Shown piece by piece: positions 43,185 to 50,428 of a stretch of 50,428 bases of DNA; positions within the stretch are counted from its first letter, which is position 1, and every line of letters begins with the position of its first letter. Source of the DNA: Verrucomicrobiota bacterium. Its GTDB lineage: Bacteria > Verrucomicrobiota > Verrucomicrobiia > Limisphaerales > PALSA-1396. The notes below the pieces were generated by a model. It had not been told where the DNA came from and ran no database searches. It saw nothing but the letters and a program-made list of their open reading frames with translations. A program made the position numbers and the translations under genes. The DNA lies in the NCBI GenBank assembly GCA_016200005.1, contig JACQFP010000010.1, positions 1 to 50,428 of the forward strand, written 5' to 3'.

Positions 43185-44243
43185 TCAAGGCGCCGACTCT
43201 ATCGGCACGTGAATCGTGCAGAGTAACGATAGCGTCACCCCGAGGAAAATAAACTGCAGCAAGGCGAGGCGATCCGACGCGGGCGCATCGGTCTTTTGCA
43301 GGGCGCGAAATCCGGCAGCCAGCAATAGCAGAAGGAGCAAACCCTCATTCGTCAACACGAACATGACCGCCAAGCTCGCGACGACCAGCCAGCGTTGCGC
43401 CCGCGACAAGGCGCGGAAGCCGCGGCCGCCATCCAGTTGCCAGACCGGCAGAAGATTGAACAGGTTGATCCACGCGCCGACGCGCGCAATCGCGGCCCAG
43501 TAGAGTCCGCCGCTGATCAGAAAGACGGCAAATGCCGCGACCGCGGCACCGAGACCCCAGAGCGGACCGGCCAAACCGATGCGGGCGTCTTCATGTGGAT
43601 CGGCGGGATACTGTTTGAGCCTGACCATCGCACCGAAACCTGGAATGAACATTGGGGCGGTGGCGCGGATACCGAGACGACGAAGCGCGAAAACGTGACC
43701 CATCTCGTGGACGTAAATCGAAAGCACCAATCCCAACGCGAATGTCCATCCCCAAGCGGCCCAGTAAACGCCGAAGGAAAGCAGCATTGAGAACAGCGTA
43801 CTGGCCTTGGTCAATCCCAGCAGCAGGAACTTGAGTTTGGTCAGAACGAAGATGACGGCGAATTTGAATTTCCAAAGCAACAAACCAATGGCACCCAGCC
43901 CCGCCGCCTGCATGCCGGTTTTCTTCTGGGTTGAGGCTTGACGCAGGGCGGGCGTTCGAGAGGTGGAGGCCGGCGCGGTTTCTTGATCGACTTGCCCGCT
44001 CAGATTCTTAATCCAGGCGAGGACAATCTGATGTTGGCGCGAGCCGGGCGGAAGGAGTTCAAGGGCGTCGCGCCACGTGGTCAGGGCGCCCGACAGGTCA
44101 CGCTGTTGCGTCAGCCGCTCCGCCTCACGCGCCAGGTGATTTAATTTTTCCGTGTGCACAAGCCGCTGGCAACGCGGGCAACTGAGCAGCGTCGGTGCGA
44201 TCTGCGTGCTGCATTGGGGACAGATTATTTCCGGTTCAGGCAC
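43185..44243 (-). CDS. Zinc-ribbon site-2-protease-type (M50) membrane protein
   Basis: 352 residues from a GTG at 44243, one base after the stop of the upstream gene. A longer frame starting at 44276 would overlap that gene by 32 bp. N-terminal zinc ribbon (CPQCSTQIAP...CPRC), then a TPR-like Q-rich segment (about 35-90) and an S2P membrane domain with VHEMGH (zinc) and VWQLDGGRGF (third ligand Asp). Several helices follow. Members cleave membrane-bound regulators or just sense them; target unknown. The upstream gene (a zinc-ribbon membrane protein) is likely in the same operon. Confidence 0.85.
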   Translation of the reverse strand: MPEPEIICPQCSTQIAPTLLSCPRCQRLVHTEKLNHLAREAERLTQQRDLSGALTTWRDALELLPPGSRQHQIVLAWIKNLSGQVDQETAPASTSRTPALRQASTQKKTGMQAAGLGAIGLLLWKFKFAVIFVLTKLKFLLLGLTKASTLFSMLLSFGVYWAAWGWTFALGLVLSIYVHEMGHVFALRRLGIRATAPMFIPGFGAMVRLKQYPADPHEDARIGLAGPLWGLGAAVAAFAVFLISGGLYWAAIARVGAWINLFNLLPVWQLDGGRGFRALSRAQRWLVVASLAVMFVLTNEGLLLLLLLAAGFRALQKTDAPASDRLALLQFIFLGVTLSLLCTIHVPIESAP

Positions 44244-44244
44244 G

Positions 44245-45048
44245 CTAGGCAGCCGGCGGCACTGCAGTGGCGCCAATCTGGAACGGACCGGTGATTTGGA
44301 GTAAGGCGCGCTTGTTCAGCTTCCACGCCTCGTAACAGGCAATGGCGATGATAATCCAGCCGATGAAATTTTCAAATCCGGCGAGGAACGGCGCCATGAA
44401 CGCGATGGCGAAGACCACCACCCCAGCGACCGCCCAACCAACGAGCCCACCCGGTCCCGAACGTCCGACTTGTTCCAGTGGCACCTCGAGCTTTTGGTCG
44501 GCGGCGGGCTGCGCAGGCTCGGTTGCTTGCGCGGTTTTCACGACGGCATTGGTGGACGCCACTGTGGGATGGTTTCTTTCGGATGCTGCGTTACGAAACT
44601 CTTTCAGCAAAGGCGGAATGTATGTTGATACGATGGCGGTGTAAGTCAGTAAGATTGCCAGAGCCTGATAAAGCCATCCGCCGCGGGCGTTCGCGCCGCG
44701 GCGTACCGCCCAGCCCACCATGAAACCAACCAAGATGGCAATCAAACCCAGTTCGTATCCGGTCGTCGCCGCAATCGCATACCAGATCGCCGCCCCCAAA
44801 ATTCCTGCCACCGCCCCGAAAATTGTCGCGCGTCCAAAACGAGCCACGCCCGAACCGCCCGTCCACGTTTTCTCGATCTGCTCCCGGCAGCTGGGGCAGA
44901 TGCTCTTGTCGTTGACCTGATAATACGAGTCGGTGATCGGCTGTTTGCAAACAACACACGATCGGCTGGCGGCGGGGCTTGCGTATTCGGCGTGCTCAAA
45001 CTGCAGTCCGCCGTCACTGGTCGGTGGCGTGGGTGGTTGATCATTCAT
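44245..45048 (-). CDS. Zinc-ribbon multi-helix membrane protein
   Basis: 267 residues. N-terminal zinc-ribbon motif CVVCKQPI...CPSC (residues about 31-55), then about four to five membrane helices with a proline/alanine-rich cytoplasmic or periplasmic linker (TVASTNAVVKTAQATEPAQPAADQ). No family I can name. Shares the zinc-ribbon idea with the downstream S2P gene and is separated from it by one base. Confidence 0.8.
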   Translation of the reverse strand: MNDQPPTPPTSDGGLQFEHAEYASPAASRSCVVCKQPITDSYYQVNDKSICPSCREQIEKTWTGGSGVARFGRATIFGAVAGILGAAIWYAIAATTGYELGLIAILVGFMVGWAVRRGANARGGWLYQALAILLTYTAIVSTYIPPLLKEFRNAASERNHPTVASTNAVVKTAQATEPAQPAADQKLEVPLEQVGRSGPGGLVGWAVAGVVVFAIAFMAPFLAGFENFIGWIIIAIACYEAWKLNKRALLQITGPFQIGATAVPPAA

Positions 45049-45197
45049 GGCTCAGGTTGGTTGGTTGGTTAACTCCGTTCGCGACAATTCCAATGGACAG
45101 CGGAATGGCATTGAGGCGAGAGAAACAAAATCCCCGGGCGCGGTCAAGCGCGCTGAATTGAAGTTGCGAACCGGCGCAACCCGGAGTACAAAACCGT

Positions 45198-47459
45198 GTG
45201 CCCGCAACTGTTGCTTTGGAGCAATTGAACAAATTGTCTTCGCGAAAGGTTTCCTGCCGGACGACCCGGAGGCATCGCCGCTTTTGTTTCTTCTTTGCGC
45301 TCGCCTGGCTCTTGAGCGTTGGCGGTGGGGTCACGATCAACGCTCGGGCGGCCTTGCAGTTCGACGTGTTCCTCGGTTACGACGGCGTGGTGCCGGAGGC
45401 GAGTTGGTTTCCCGTGATTTGCGAGGTGAAAAATGACGGGCCGCCGTTCACCGCCACCTTCGAGTTGTCGTCGGGAGCTTACAATCAAAGCCAGACGCGG
45501 ACGATGGTCGTGGAACTGCCTACTGGCACGCTCAAACGTTTCGTGATGCCGGTTTTCGCCACGACCCGTTACAACAGCATGTGGAGCGCGCGGCTGCTCG
45601 ATGAGCGCGGCAAGGTGCGTGGCGAGCAGCCTAATCTCCGGCCCAGAAAACAGATGGCTTGGGAAAGTCCGTTGATCGGCGCGCTGGCTCGGACCGTCGG
45701 TGGGGTGCCCGTCATCCAACAGATTCTCCCTCGCCAGACCGACCTGCAGCCGACATCGGCACGATTGCAACCGGCGCTTATTCCCGACAACCCTCTGGTG
45801 CTGGAAGGACTCGACGCGCTCTACTTGAATTCGGAAAAGGCGGTGGAACTCAATGTGAACCAGGTGAACGCCCTGCTGACTTGGATGCACGCTGGCGGGC
45901 ATTTGATTGTTGGCGTCGAACAAATTTCGGACATCAATTCGAGTCCCTGGTTGCGCAATGTTTTTCCCTGCGAGGTGACAAGCGTGCGGACCGTGCAGGG
46001 TCATTCTGAGATTCAGGAATGGCTGCGGGCGGCGGGCGGCGGGTCGAGCCAGACCAACAAATTGCTTTCCACTGTCACAGCGAGCGAGCAGACGAGACGT
46101 TTGAGAGGTGGAGCGAATCGACCAACTGCACCAACCCCCGTCCCGTTCTCCGAGATGGCCGACGATCCGGATTTCGAAAAGGCGGAATTACCCGTCGCCG
46201 TCGGCGCAATGCGCGACGGAAAAGTGTTGGCCGGCACCCCGGGGACGCCGTTCATCGTCACGGCCAAGCGCGGGCGCGGCCGGATCACGGCGTTGCTGTT
46301 CAGTCCGGAACGCGAGCCGTTTCGATCCTGGAAAAACAGTCCTTCCTTTTGGGCGCGGTTGGCGGACGTTCCCATGGCTTGGTACACCTCGGCGGATTTC
46401 AACCAGCCGGGCGGCTGGAGTCTGGACGGGGTGTTCGGCGCGATGATCGACAGCAAGCAGGTGCGCAAACTGCCGGTCACCGGGTTGCTCTTGTTGCTGG
46501 CGGTGTATCTGCTGGTCATCGGGCCGCTGGACCAACGCTGGCTCAAGCGCATCAACCGGCAGATGCTCACTTGGGTGACGTTCCCCATTTACGTGGTGCT
46601 CTTCTCACTGCTGATATATTTCATCGGCTACAAATTACGCGCCGGCGAATCCGAATGGAACGAACTGCACGTCCTCGATGTTTTGCAGAAAGGGGAGCGG
46701 GCGGAATTACGCGGTCGCGCCTACGGTTCGATTTATTCTCCGGTCAACGCCCGCTACCAGCTCGTGGGGGAACAACGCTACGCCGCGTTGCGTGGCGAGT
46801 TCCAGAGTTCCTGGGGCGGAGGTCAGGAAAGTGGGCGGGGCAACGTGGAACAAAAAGGCGATGGTTATCGCGCGGACATCTTTGTTCCGGTCTGGACCAG
46901 TCAACTTTATATCAGCGACTGGTGGCAGTCGGCGGCGCTGCCGCTTAAAGCCAGCGTCACCCGCGTGGGCGATGAGTTCGAAGTCACGGTGGAGAATCTG
47001 CTCGACCGCAAATTGACCGAAGCGCGGCTGGTGTTGGGCGCACGCGTGTACACGCTGAATGAATTGCCGGCCCGGCAGACCCAAAAATTCCAGTCGGAAA
47101 AATTGCCGTGGACGGAATTGACAGCGTTTGTGCAGCAGTATGGAAACGAATTCCAGTCGGCGGCCCAACGTCGCCGTGCGGCGTTCGGTGAATCGGTTCA
47201 CCTGTCCAACGTGCCGCTCAGTGCGATGGCAGCGTCGTTCGTCACGCAACTGGGCGGTCGGAGAAATGTCGCCAACAATTATCAAAACTCGTTTCTGGTG
47301 CCGCCGGGTTTTGACCTGAGTGCATTGACGGAACGAGGTGACGCAGTTTTGCTGGCGTGGGATGCCGGGCATTTGTTCACCACCGCGATGAACCGTTTTA
47401 CGCCGCGCCGCTCAACCCACGACACACTTCTGCGGCTTGCCATTCCCGTAACCAACTAA
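45198..47459 (+). CDS. Large membrane accessory protein of an ABC-2 export operon
   Basis: 753 residues from a GTG at 45198. N-terminal signal anchor (about 27-52), a long extracytoplasmic region with a class-I-glutamine-amidotransferase-like segment (GLDALYLNSEKAVELNVNQVNALLTWMHAGGHLIVG), then two helices (TGLLLLLAVYLLVIGPLDQRWLKRINRQMLTWVTFPIYVVLFSLLIYFIGYKL) and a beta-rich C-terminal domain. This architecture recurs upstream of ABC-2 transporters in Verrucomicrobia and Planctomycetes. Followed 13 bp later by the ATPase gene. Role: probably a structural or regulatory partner of the exporter. Confidence 0.8.
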   Translation: MPATVALEQLNKLSSRKVSCRTTRRHRRFCFFFALAWLLSVGGGVTINARAALQFDVFLGYDGVVPEASWFPVICEVKNDGPPFTATFELSSGAYNQSQTRTMVVELPTGTLKRFVMPVFATTRYNSMWSARLLDERGKVRGEQPNLRPRKQMAWESPLIGALARTVGGVPVIQQILPRQTDLQPTSARLQPALIPDNPLVLEGLDALYLNSEKAVELNVNQVNALLTWMHAGGHLIVGVEQISDINSSPWLRNVFPCEVTSVRTVQGHSEIQEWLRAAGGGSSQTNKLLSTVTASEQTRRLRGGANRPTAPTPVPFSEMADDPDFEKAELPVAVGAMRDGKVLAGTPGTPFIVTAKRGRGRITALLFSPEREPFRSWKNSPSFWARLADVPMAWYTSADFNQPGGWSLDGVFGAMIDSKQVRKLPVTGLLLLLAVYLLVIGPLDQRWLKRINRQMLTWVTFPIYVVLFSLLIYFIGYKLRAGESEWNELHVLDVLQKGERAELRGRAYGSIYSPVNARYQLVGEQRYAALRGEFQSSWGGGQESGRGNVEQKGDGYRADIFVPVWTSQLYISDWWQSAALPLKASVTRVGDEFEVTVENLLDRKLTEARLVLGARVYTLNELPARQTQKFQSEKLPWTELTAFVQQYGNEFQSAAQRRRAAFGESVHLSNVPLSAMAASFVTQLGGRRNVANNYQNSFLVPPGFDLSALTERGDAVLLAWDAGHLFTTAMNRFTPRRSTHDTLLRLAIPVTN

Positions 47460-47472
47460 CTGTTGAAAAATT

Positions 47473-48429
47473 ATGGCCAACGATTCCGCTCCTCCGATGC
47501 CCGCCGTTCAGACGTTCGGCTTGACGCGCATGTACGGCAGCCTTGCGGCACTCTACGGGCTTGACCTCACGGTGAATCGCGGCGATCTGTTCGGTTTCAT
47601 TGGCTCGAATGGTGCGGGCAAGACGACCACGCTCCGAATCCTCGCCACGTTTCTTGCGCCGAGCGCCGGCCGTGCGGTGATTCTCGGGCATGATGTGGTG
47701 AGTGATGCGGACGCGGTGCGCCACGTCATTGGTTACATGCCCGATTTCTTCGGGGTGTACAAAGACATGGAAGTGACCGAATATCTCGATTTCTTCGGTG
47801 CCTGTTACAAGATTCCCACCAACCAGCGCGAGAAAACGGTCAGCGACGTTTTGGAACTCGTCGGCCTTAGCGAGAAGAAAGGCGCGCTCATCGGCGCGCT
47901 GAGTCGCGGCATGCAACAGCGACTCGGTCTGGCGCGGGTGCTGATTCACGATCCGCAACTCTTGCTGCTGGACGAACCCGCCAGCGGCCTCGACCCGCGC
48001 GCCCGCATCGAGATGATGGCGGTTTTGCAAGAACTTCAGCGTCTCGGCAAAACCATCATCATCTCCTCGCATATCCTCAGCGAACTCCAGACACTCTGCA
48101 ATCGCGTCGCCATCATCGAAAAAGGCAAGTTGATTTACAGCGGGCCGGTGCAAGGCGTGCGCGATCAACTGGCGACCGGGCTGGTGGTCTGGGTCAAGGT
48201 GCTGGGCGACGAATCGCGCGCCATTGAGTTGTTGAAGGCGCGTTCCGAAATCTCCGCGGCAGAATCCGTGGCTGGAAGGATCAAGGTGACGATGAACGAT
48301 CACCAGATGGACGCCAGTTGCGTGGCGGAAACACTGGTCAATGGCGGAATCAAACTGGTGGGACTGCGGGAAGAAGAACTTGGTCTGGAGGAAGTGTTCA
48401 TGCGCGTCACACGCGGCGAAACGCAGTAA
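47473..48429 (+). CDS. ABC-2 type transporter ATP-binding protein
   Basis: 318 residues with Walker A GSNGAGKTT (Lys50), Q-loop region IGYMPDFFGVYKDMEVTEYLDFFG, signature LSRGMQQRLGLARVL, Walker B LLLLDEPASGLDP and an H-loop (ISSHILSELQ). C-terminal extension of about 80 residues as in the DrrA/NatA-type group. It should energise the adjacent permease. Confidence 0.94.
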   Translation: MANDSAPPMPAVQTFGLTRMYGSLAALYGLDLTVNRGDLFGFIGSNGAGKTTTLRILATFLAPSAGRAVILGHDVVSDADAVRHVIGYMPDFFGVYKDMEVTEYLDFFGACYKIPTNQREKTVSDVLELVGLSEKKGALIGALSRGMQQRLGLARVLIHDPQLLLLDEPASGLDPRARIEMMAVLQELQRLGKTIIISSHILSELQTLCNRVAIIEKGKLIYSGPVQGVRDQLATGLVVWVKVLGDESRAIELLKARSEISAAESVAGRIKVTMNDHQMDASCVAETLVNGGIKLVGLREEELGLEEVFMRVTRGETQ

Positions 48430-48502
48430 TGCTCGTTGAACCGCTCGACGACGTAAGCAAGGATACCAATCGCGGAAAAAGAACGGTAGAATGCAACACC
48501 AG

Positions 48503-48564
48503 CCCCTCACCCGACCTTCGGCCACCCTCTCCCCATCGGATGGGGAGAGGGCAGGGGTGAGGGG
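48503..48564. repeat. Long palindrome of the CCCTCTCCCC family
   Basis: CCCCTCACCC (48503-48512) pairs with GGGTGAGGGG (48555-48564). The inner CCCTCTCCCCATC pairs with GATGGGGAGAGGG around a single base. It is therefore a cruciform-prone extragenic palindrome between the ATPase and permease genes of one operon, and may attenuate or process the transcript. Confidence 0.8.
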
Positions 48565-48602
48565 TGCTTTACTGGTTTTGCCGATCATCGTAGGCAGTTG
48601 AT

Positions 48603-50261
48603 ATGATCTTTCTGCCCGTGATCAAACGCGAATTGCGCTCCGAAGCGCGGAGACCGTTCAACTACTGGCTGCGCGTGATGGGCGCGGCAGCGGCGTTCTT
48701 GGTTTGCGCCAGTCTGATTTGGGATTCCCATGTGCCTCCGGCAAAACTTGGTGCTCGGCTGTTCGCGATTCTTCACTCGACGATCTTGCTCACCATTTGG
48801 GTGATGGTACCCGCGTTGACGGCGGACTGTTTGAGCCGGGAAAGACGAGAGGGAACATTGGGGCTATTGTTTTTGACGCCGTTGACAGCACGATCCATCG
48901 TCGTCAGCAAGAGTCTGGTGCACGCCTTGCGGTCGATGACGTTGTGGCTCGCGGCGGTGCCGATTCTGGCAATTCCAATATTGCTTGGGGGTGTCGGATG
49001 GCTGGACGTCGTCACTGCGTTTACTTTGGAACTGTGCGCCGTTTTGCTGGCGCTCACAGCGGGATTGCTGGCTTCTTCATCAGCCAAACGTTGGACGCGG
49101 GCATTGGTACTGGCGGAGATCAATTCGATGTTTTTCGCGATAGTGTTTGGCTGTCTGCTGTCGTTCATTTTTTGGTTTAATATAAGAGGTAACCTGCCCG
49201 CCTCGACCTATTCCAACGGCTTTCGTTTTGGTTTGGGCCAGCTAATCGAAGGAGCGATCTTATCGACAGGAGCTGGTGGGATAAACTTTTGGAACAGTGG
49301 CTGGAGTAATTATTTTGTCCGAATCCCCGGGGGCGTCGTGCAATTCTGGTTTCTGATACTCGGTCAAATGTTTGCTCTCTCCATGCTTCTTTTTGTTTTT
49401 GTTGCGTTGCTGGCGGCGCGGCGCGTGGACCAAACGTGGCGCGAAGAGCCGCCTTCGGCGCGAATCCTTTGGTGGGAGCGGACGTTTTGCACGCCGATCA
49501 TCTGGCTGACTTTTTTCCGGCGCATGATGCGGCACAAACTGGAACGGAATCCCATCGGCTGGCTGGAGCAACGCACCTGGAGCGGGCGGCTGGTCACGTG
49601 GAGTTGGTTCGCGGTGATGATTTCGCTGTATAGCGCCGTGATGTCGAATTCGGGCGTTTATCTACAGCATTTTGGCTCGTTGCAATCGTTCATGGCGTGG
49701 TTGTTGGTCGGCACCATTGCCTTCAGCGCGGCGGGGAGCCTGCGGCGCGAACGCGAAACCGGCGTGTTGGAGTTATTGCTGGTGTCGCCGGTGGGTGTGC
49801 GCCACATCATCGGCGGGCGGGTGCGTGGATTGTGGGGACAGTTTCTGCCGGCCATGGCGCTACTGCTCGGCATCTGGCTCTACTTCGCGAACATCTTTTC
49901 TCTGGGCGACAGCTCGGTGCCCGGCGGACGCGTGGCCTTCGGGGAGATTTTATTTTTCGGGAACACGTTCCTGACCTTGCCGGTCATCGGGCTTTATTTT
50001 TCGTTAAGGAGCACCAACTTCGTTAGCGCGTTCCTGGTGACCATTCTGGTCGGGTTGCTGTTGCCGGTCATGCTGGGGCGGGTGGCTGGCTGGTATGTTT
50101 CGACGTTGACCGAAAATTATTTCTACGGGAGGGCGTATAACCATCCGAGCGCCACTTTCTTTACCATTATTATCCAGCTTGTTTTTGCTGCTCACTTCTG
50201 GCAACGGCTTCACCGCAACCTGACAGGGCGCACTTTCGCTTTGGACCGGGCACTGAGCTGA
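48603..50261 (+). CDS. ABC-2 type transporter permease
   Basis: 552 residues with about ten to twelve membrane helices, and a soluble loop in the middle (ARRVDQTWREEPPSARILWW). It has the ABC2_membrane/CcmB-like style: SRERREGTLGLLFLTPLTARSIVVSK near residue 80 and RRERETGVLELLLVSPVGVRHIIGG near residue 385, two repeats of the same motif, so it probably arose by duplication of a half-permease. It pairs with the preceding ATPase. The substrate is unknown. Confidence 0.9.
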   Translation: MIFLPVIKRELRSEARRPFNYWLRVMGAAAAFLVCASLIWDSHVPPAKLGARLFAILHSTILLTIWVMVPALTADCLSRERREGTLGLLFLTPLTARSIVVSKSLVHALRSMTLWLAAVPILAIPILLGGVGWLDVVTAFTLELCAVLLALTAGLLASSSAKRWTRALVLAEINSMFFAIVFGCLLSFIFWFNIRGNLPASTYSNGFRFGLGQLIEGAILSTGAGGINFWNSGWSNYFVRIPGGVVQFWFLILGQMFALSMLLFVFVALLAARRVDQTWREEPPSARILWWERTFCTPIIWLTFFRRMMRHKLERNPIGWLEQRTWSGRLVTWSWFAVMISLYSAVMSNSGVYLQHFGSLQSFMAWLLVGTIAFSAAGSLRRERETGVLELLLVSPVGVRHIIGGRVRGLWGQFLPAMALLLGIWLYFANIFSLGDSSVPGGRVAFGEILFFGNTFLTLPVIGLYFSLRSTNFVSAFLVTILVGLLLPVMLGRVAGWYVSTLTENYFYGRAYNHPSATFFTIIIQLVFAAHFWQRLHRNLTGRTFALDRALS

Positions 50262-50313
50262 ACCCGGCACGCCACGATCAGCATATTGGTTCTTCGCTGT
50301 TGTCGGTGGAGCC

Positions 50314-50428
50314 TCAGAACTGGGGGAAGCGGAGCTTGCTGGCCACGAAGTAGAGCATGGTGATCAGGTGCGTGGTGGAACGATAGCCGCGCGCTTTGCG
50401 TTTGGTCGCGCTAAAGACGCTGTTAAGA
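50314..50428 (-). mobile_element. ISL3-family-like transposase, C-terminal fragment (cut by window edge)
   Basis: On the minus strand a frame enters from the right edge and reads LNSVFSATKRKARGYRSTTH then LITMLYFVASKL before a stop at 50314-50316. This is the typical ending of ISL3-type (IS204/IS1001-like) DDE transposases. The rest of the element lies outside the window, so inverted repeats cannot be checked. Confidence 0.7.

Overview
The window looks like a chromosomal piece of a GC-rich verrucomicrobial genome, probably of the Pedosphaera/Limisphaerales type. This is inferred from gene content, not from a marker gene: secreted MBG/Ig/cadherin-like giant proteins, DUF1080 proteins, an ECF sigma factor beside a TPR Ser/Thr kinase, many secreted beta-propellers, and dispersed 'CCACGGAT' and 'CCCTCTCCCC' repeats. 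I see no rRNA or tRNA gene and no CRISPR array. The only mobile-element signal is the C-terminus of an ISL3-like transposase cut off by the right edge.

Layout. 0-5.4 kb: an unrecognised gene tail, then a 1655-residue secreted protein with a P-domain, seven MBG units, Ig/cadherin-like modules and a trypsin-like C-terminus. 5.5-15.9 kb, all minus strand: DUF1080 protein, RCC1 propeller, TolB-like propeller, ECF sigma factor, TPR Ser/Thr kinase, and a GH43/32-like lipoprotein. 16-20.2 kb, plus strand: sialidase-like protein, two paralogous D-2-hydroxyacid dehydrogenases, HD-domain protein. 20.3-25.2 kb: small exported or membrane proteins (SYLF, YceI) and a pectate-lyase-like protein. 25.2-28 kb: two-subunit 2-oxoacid:ferredoxin oxidoreductase. 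28.2-32.6 kb: UreF-like protein, Na+/solute symporter, orphan HlyD-type lipoprotein, SDR. 32.7-33.6 kb: two convergent genes whose 3' ends have been lost and fused tail to tail. 33.6-36.1 kb: a set of very small envelope-type genes (YtxH, DUF948-like, Lmo0937-like, lipoprotein, Lys/His-rich 56-mer, CBS pair). 36.2-40.3 kb: sucA-sucB. 40.4-43.2 kb: ferritin-like protein and a NarL-type two-component pair. 43.2-45 kb: zinc-ribbon site-2 protease and a zinc-ribbon membrane protein. 45.2-50.3 kb: an ABC-2 type export operon with a large accessory membrane protein.

How the parts work together. The left third is mainly a secretory and polysaccharide/glycoprotein-processing region next to one sigma/kinase signalling pair. 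The middle and right hold central metabolism, with two alternative routes from a 2-oxoacid (probably 2-oxoglutarate) to an acyl-CoA, one ferredoxin-linked and one NAD-linked. They also hold a probable envelope-stress gene group and a transport operon. The observations most worth checking are the SucB homologue with no visible peripheral-subunit-binding domain, the tail-to-tail deletion junction near 33175, the orphan UreF-like gene, and the trypsin-like domain at the end of the giant MBG protein.
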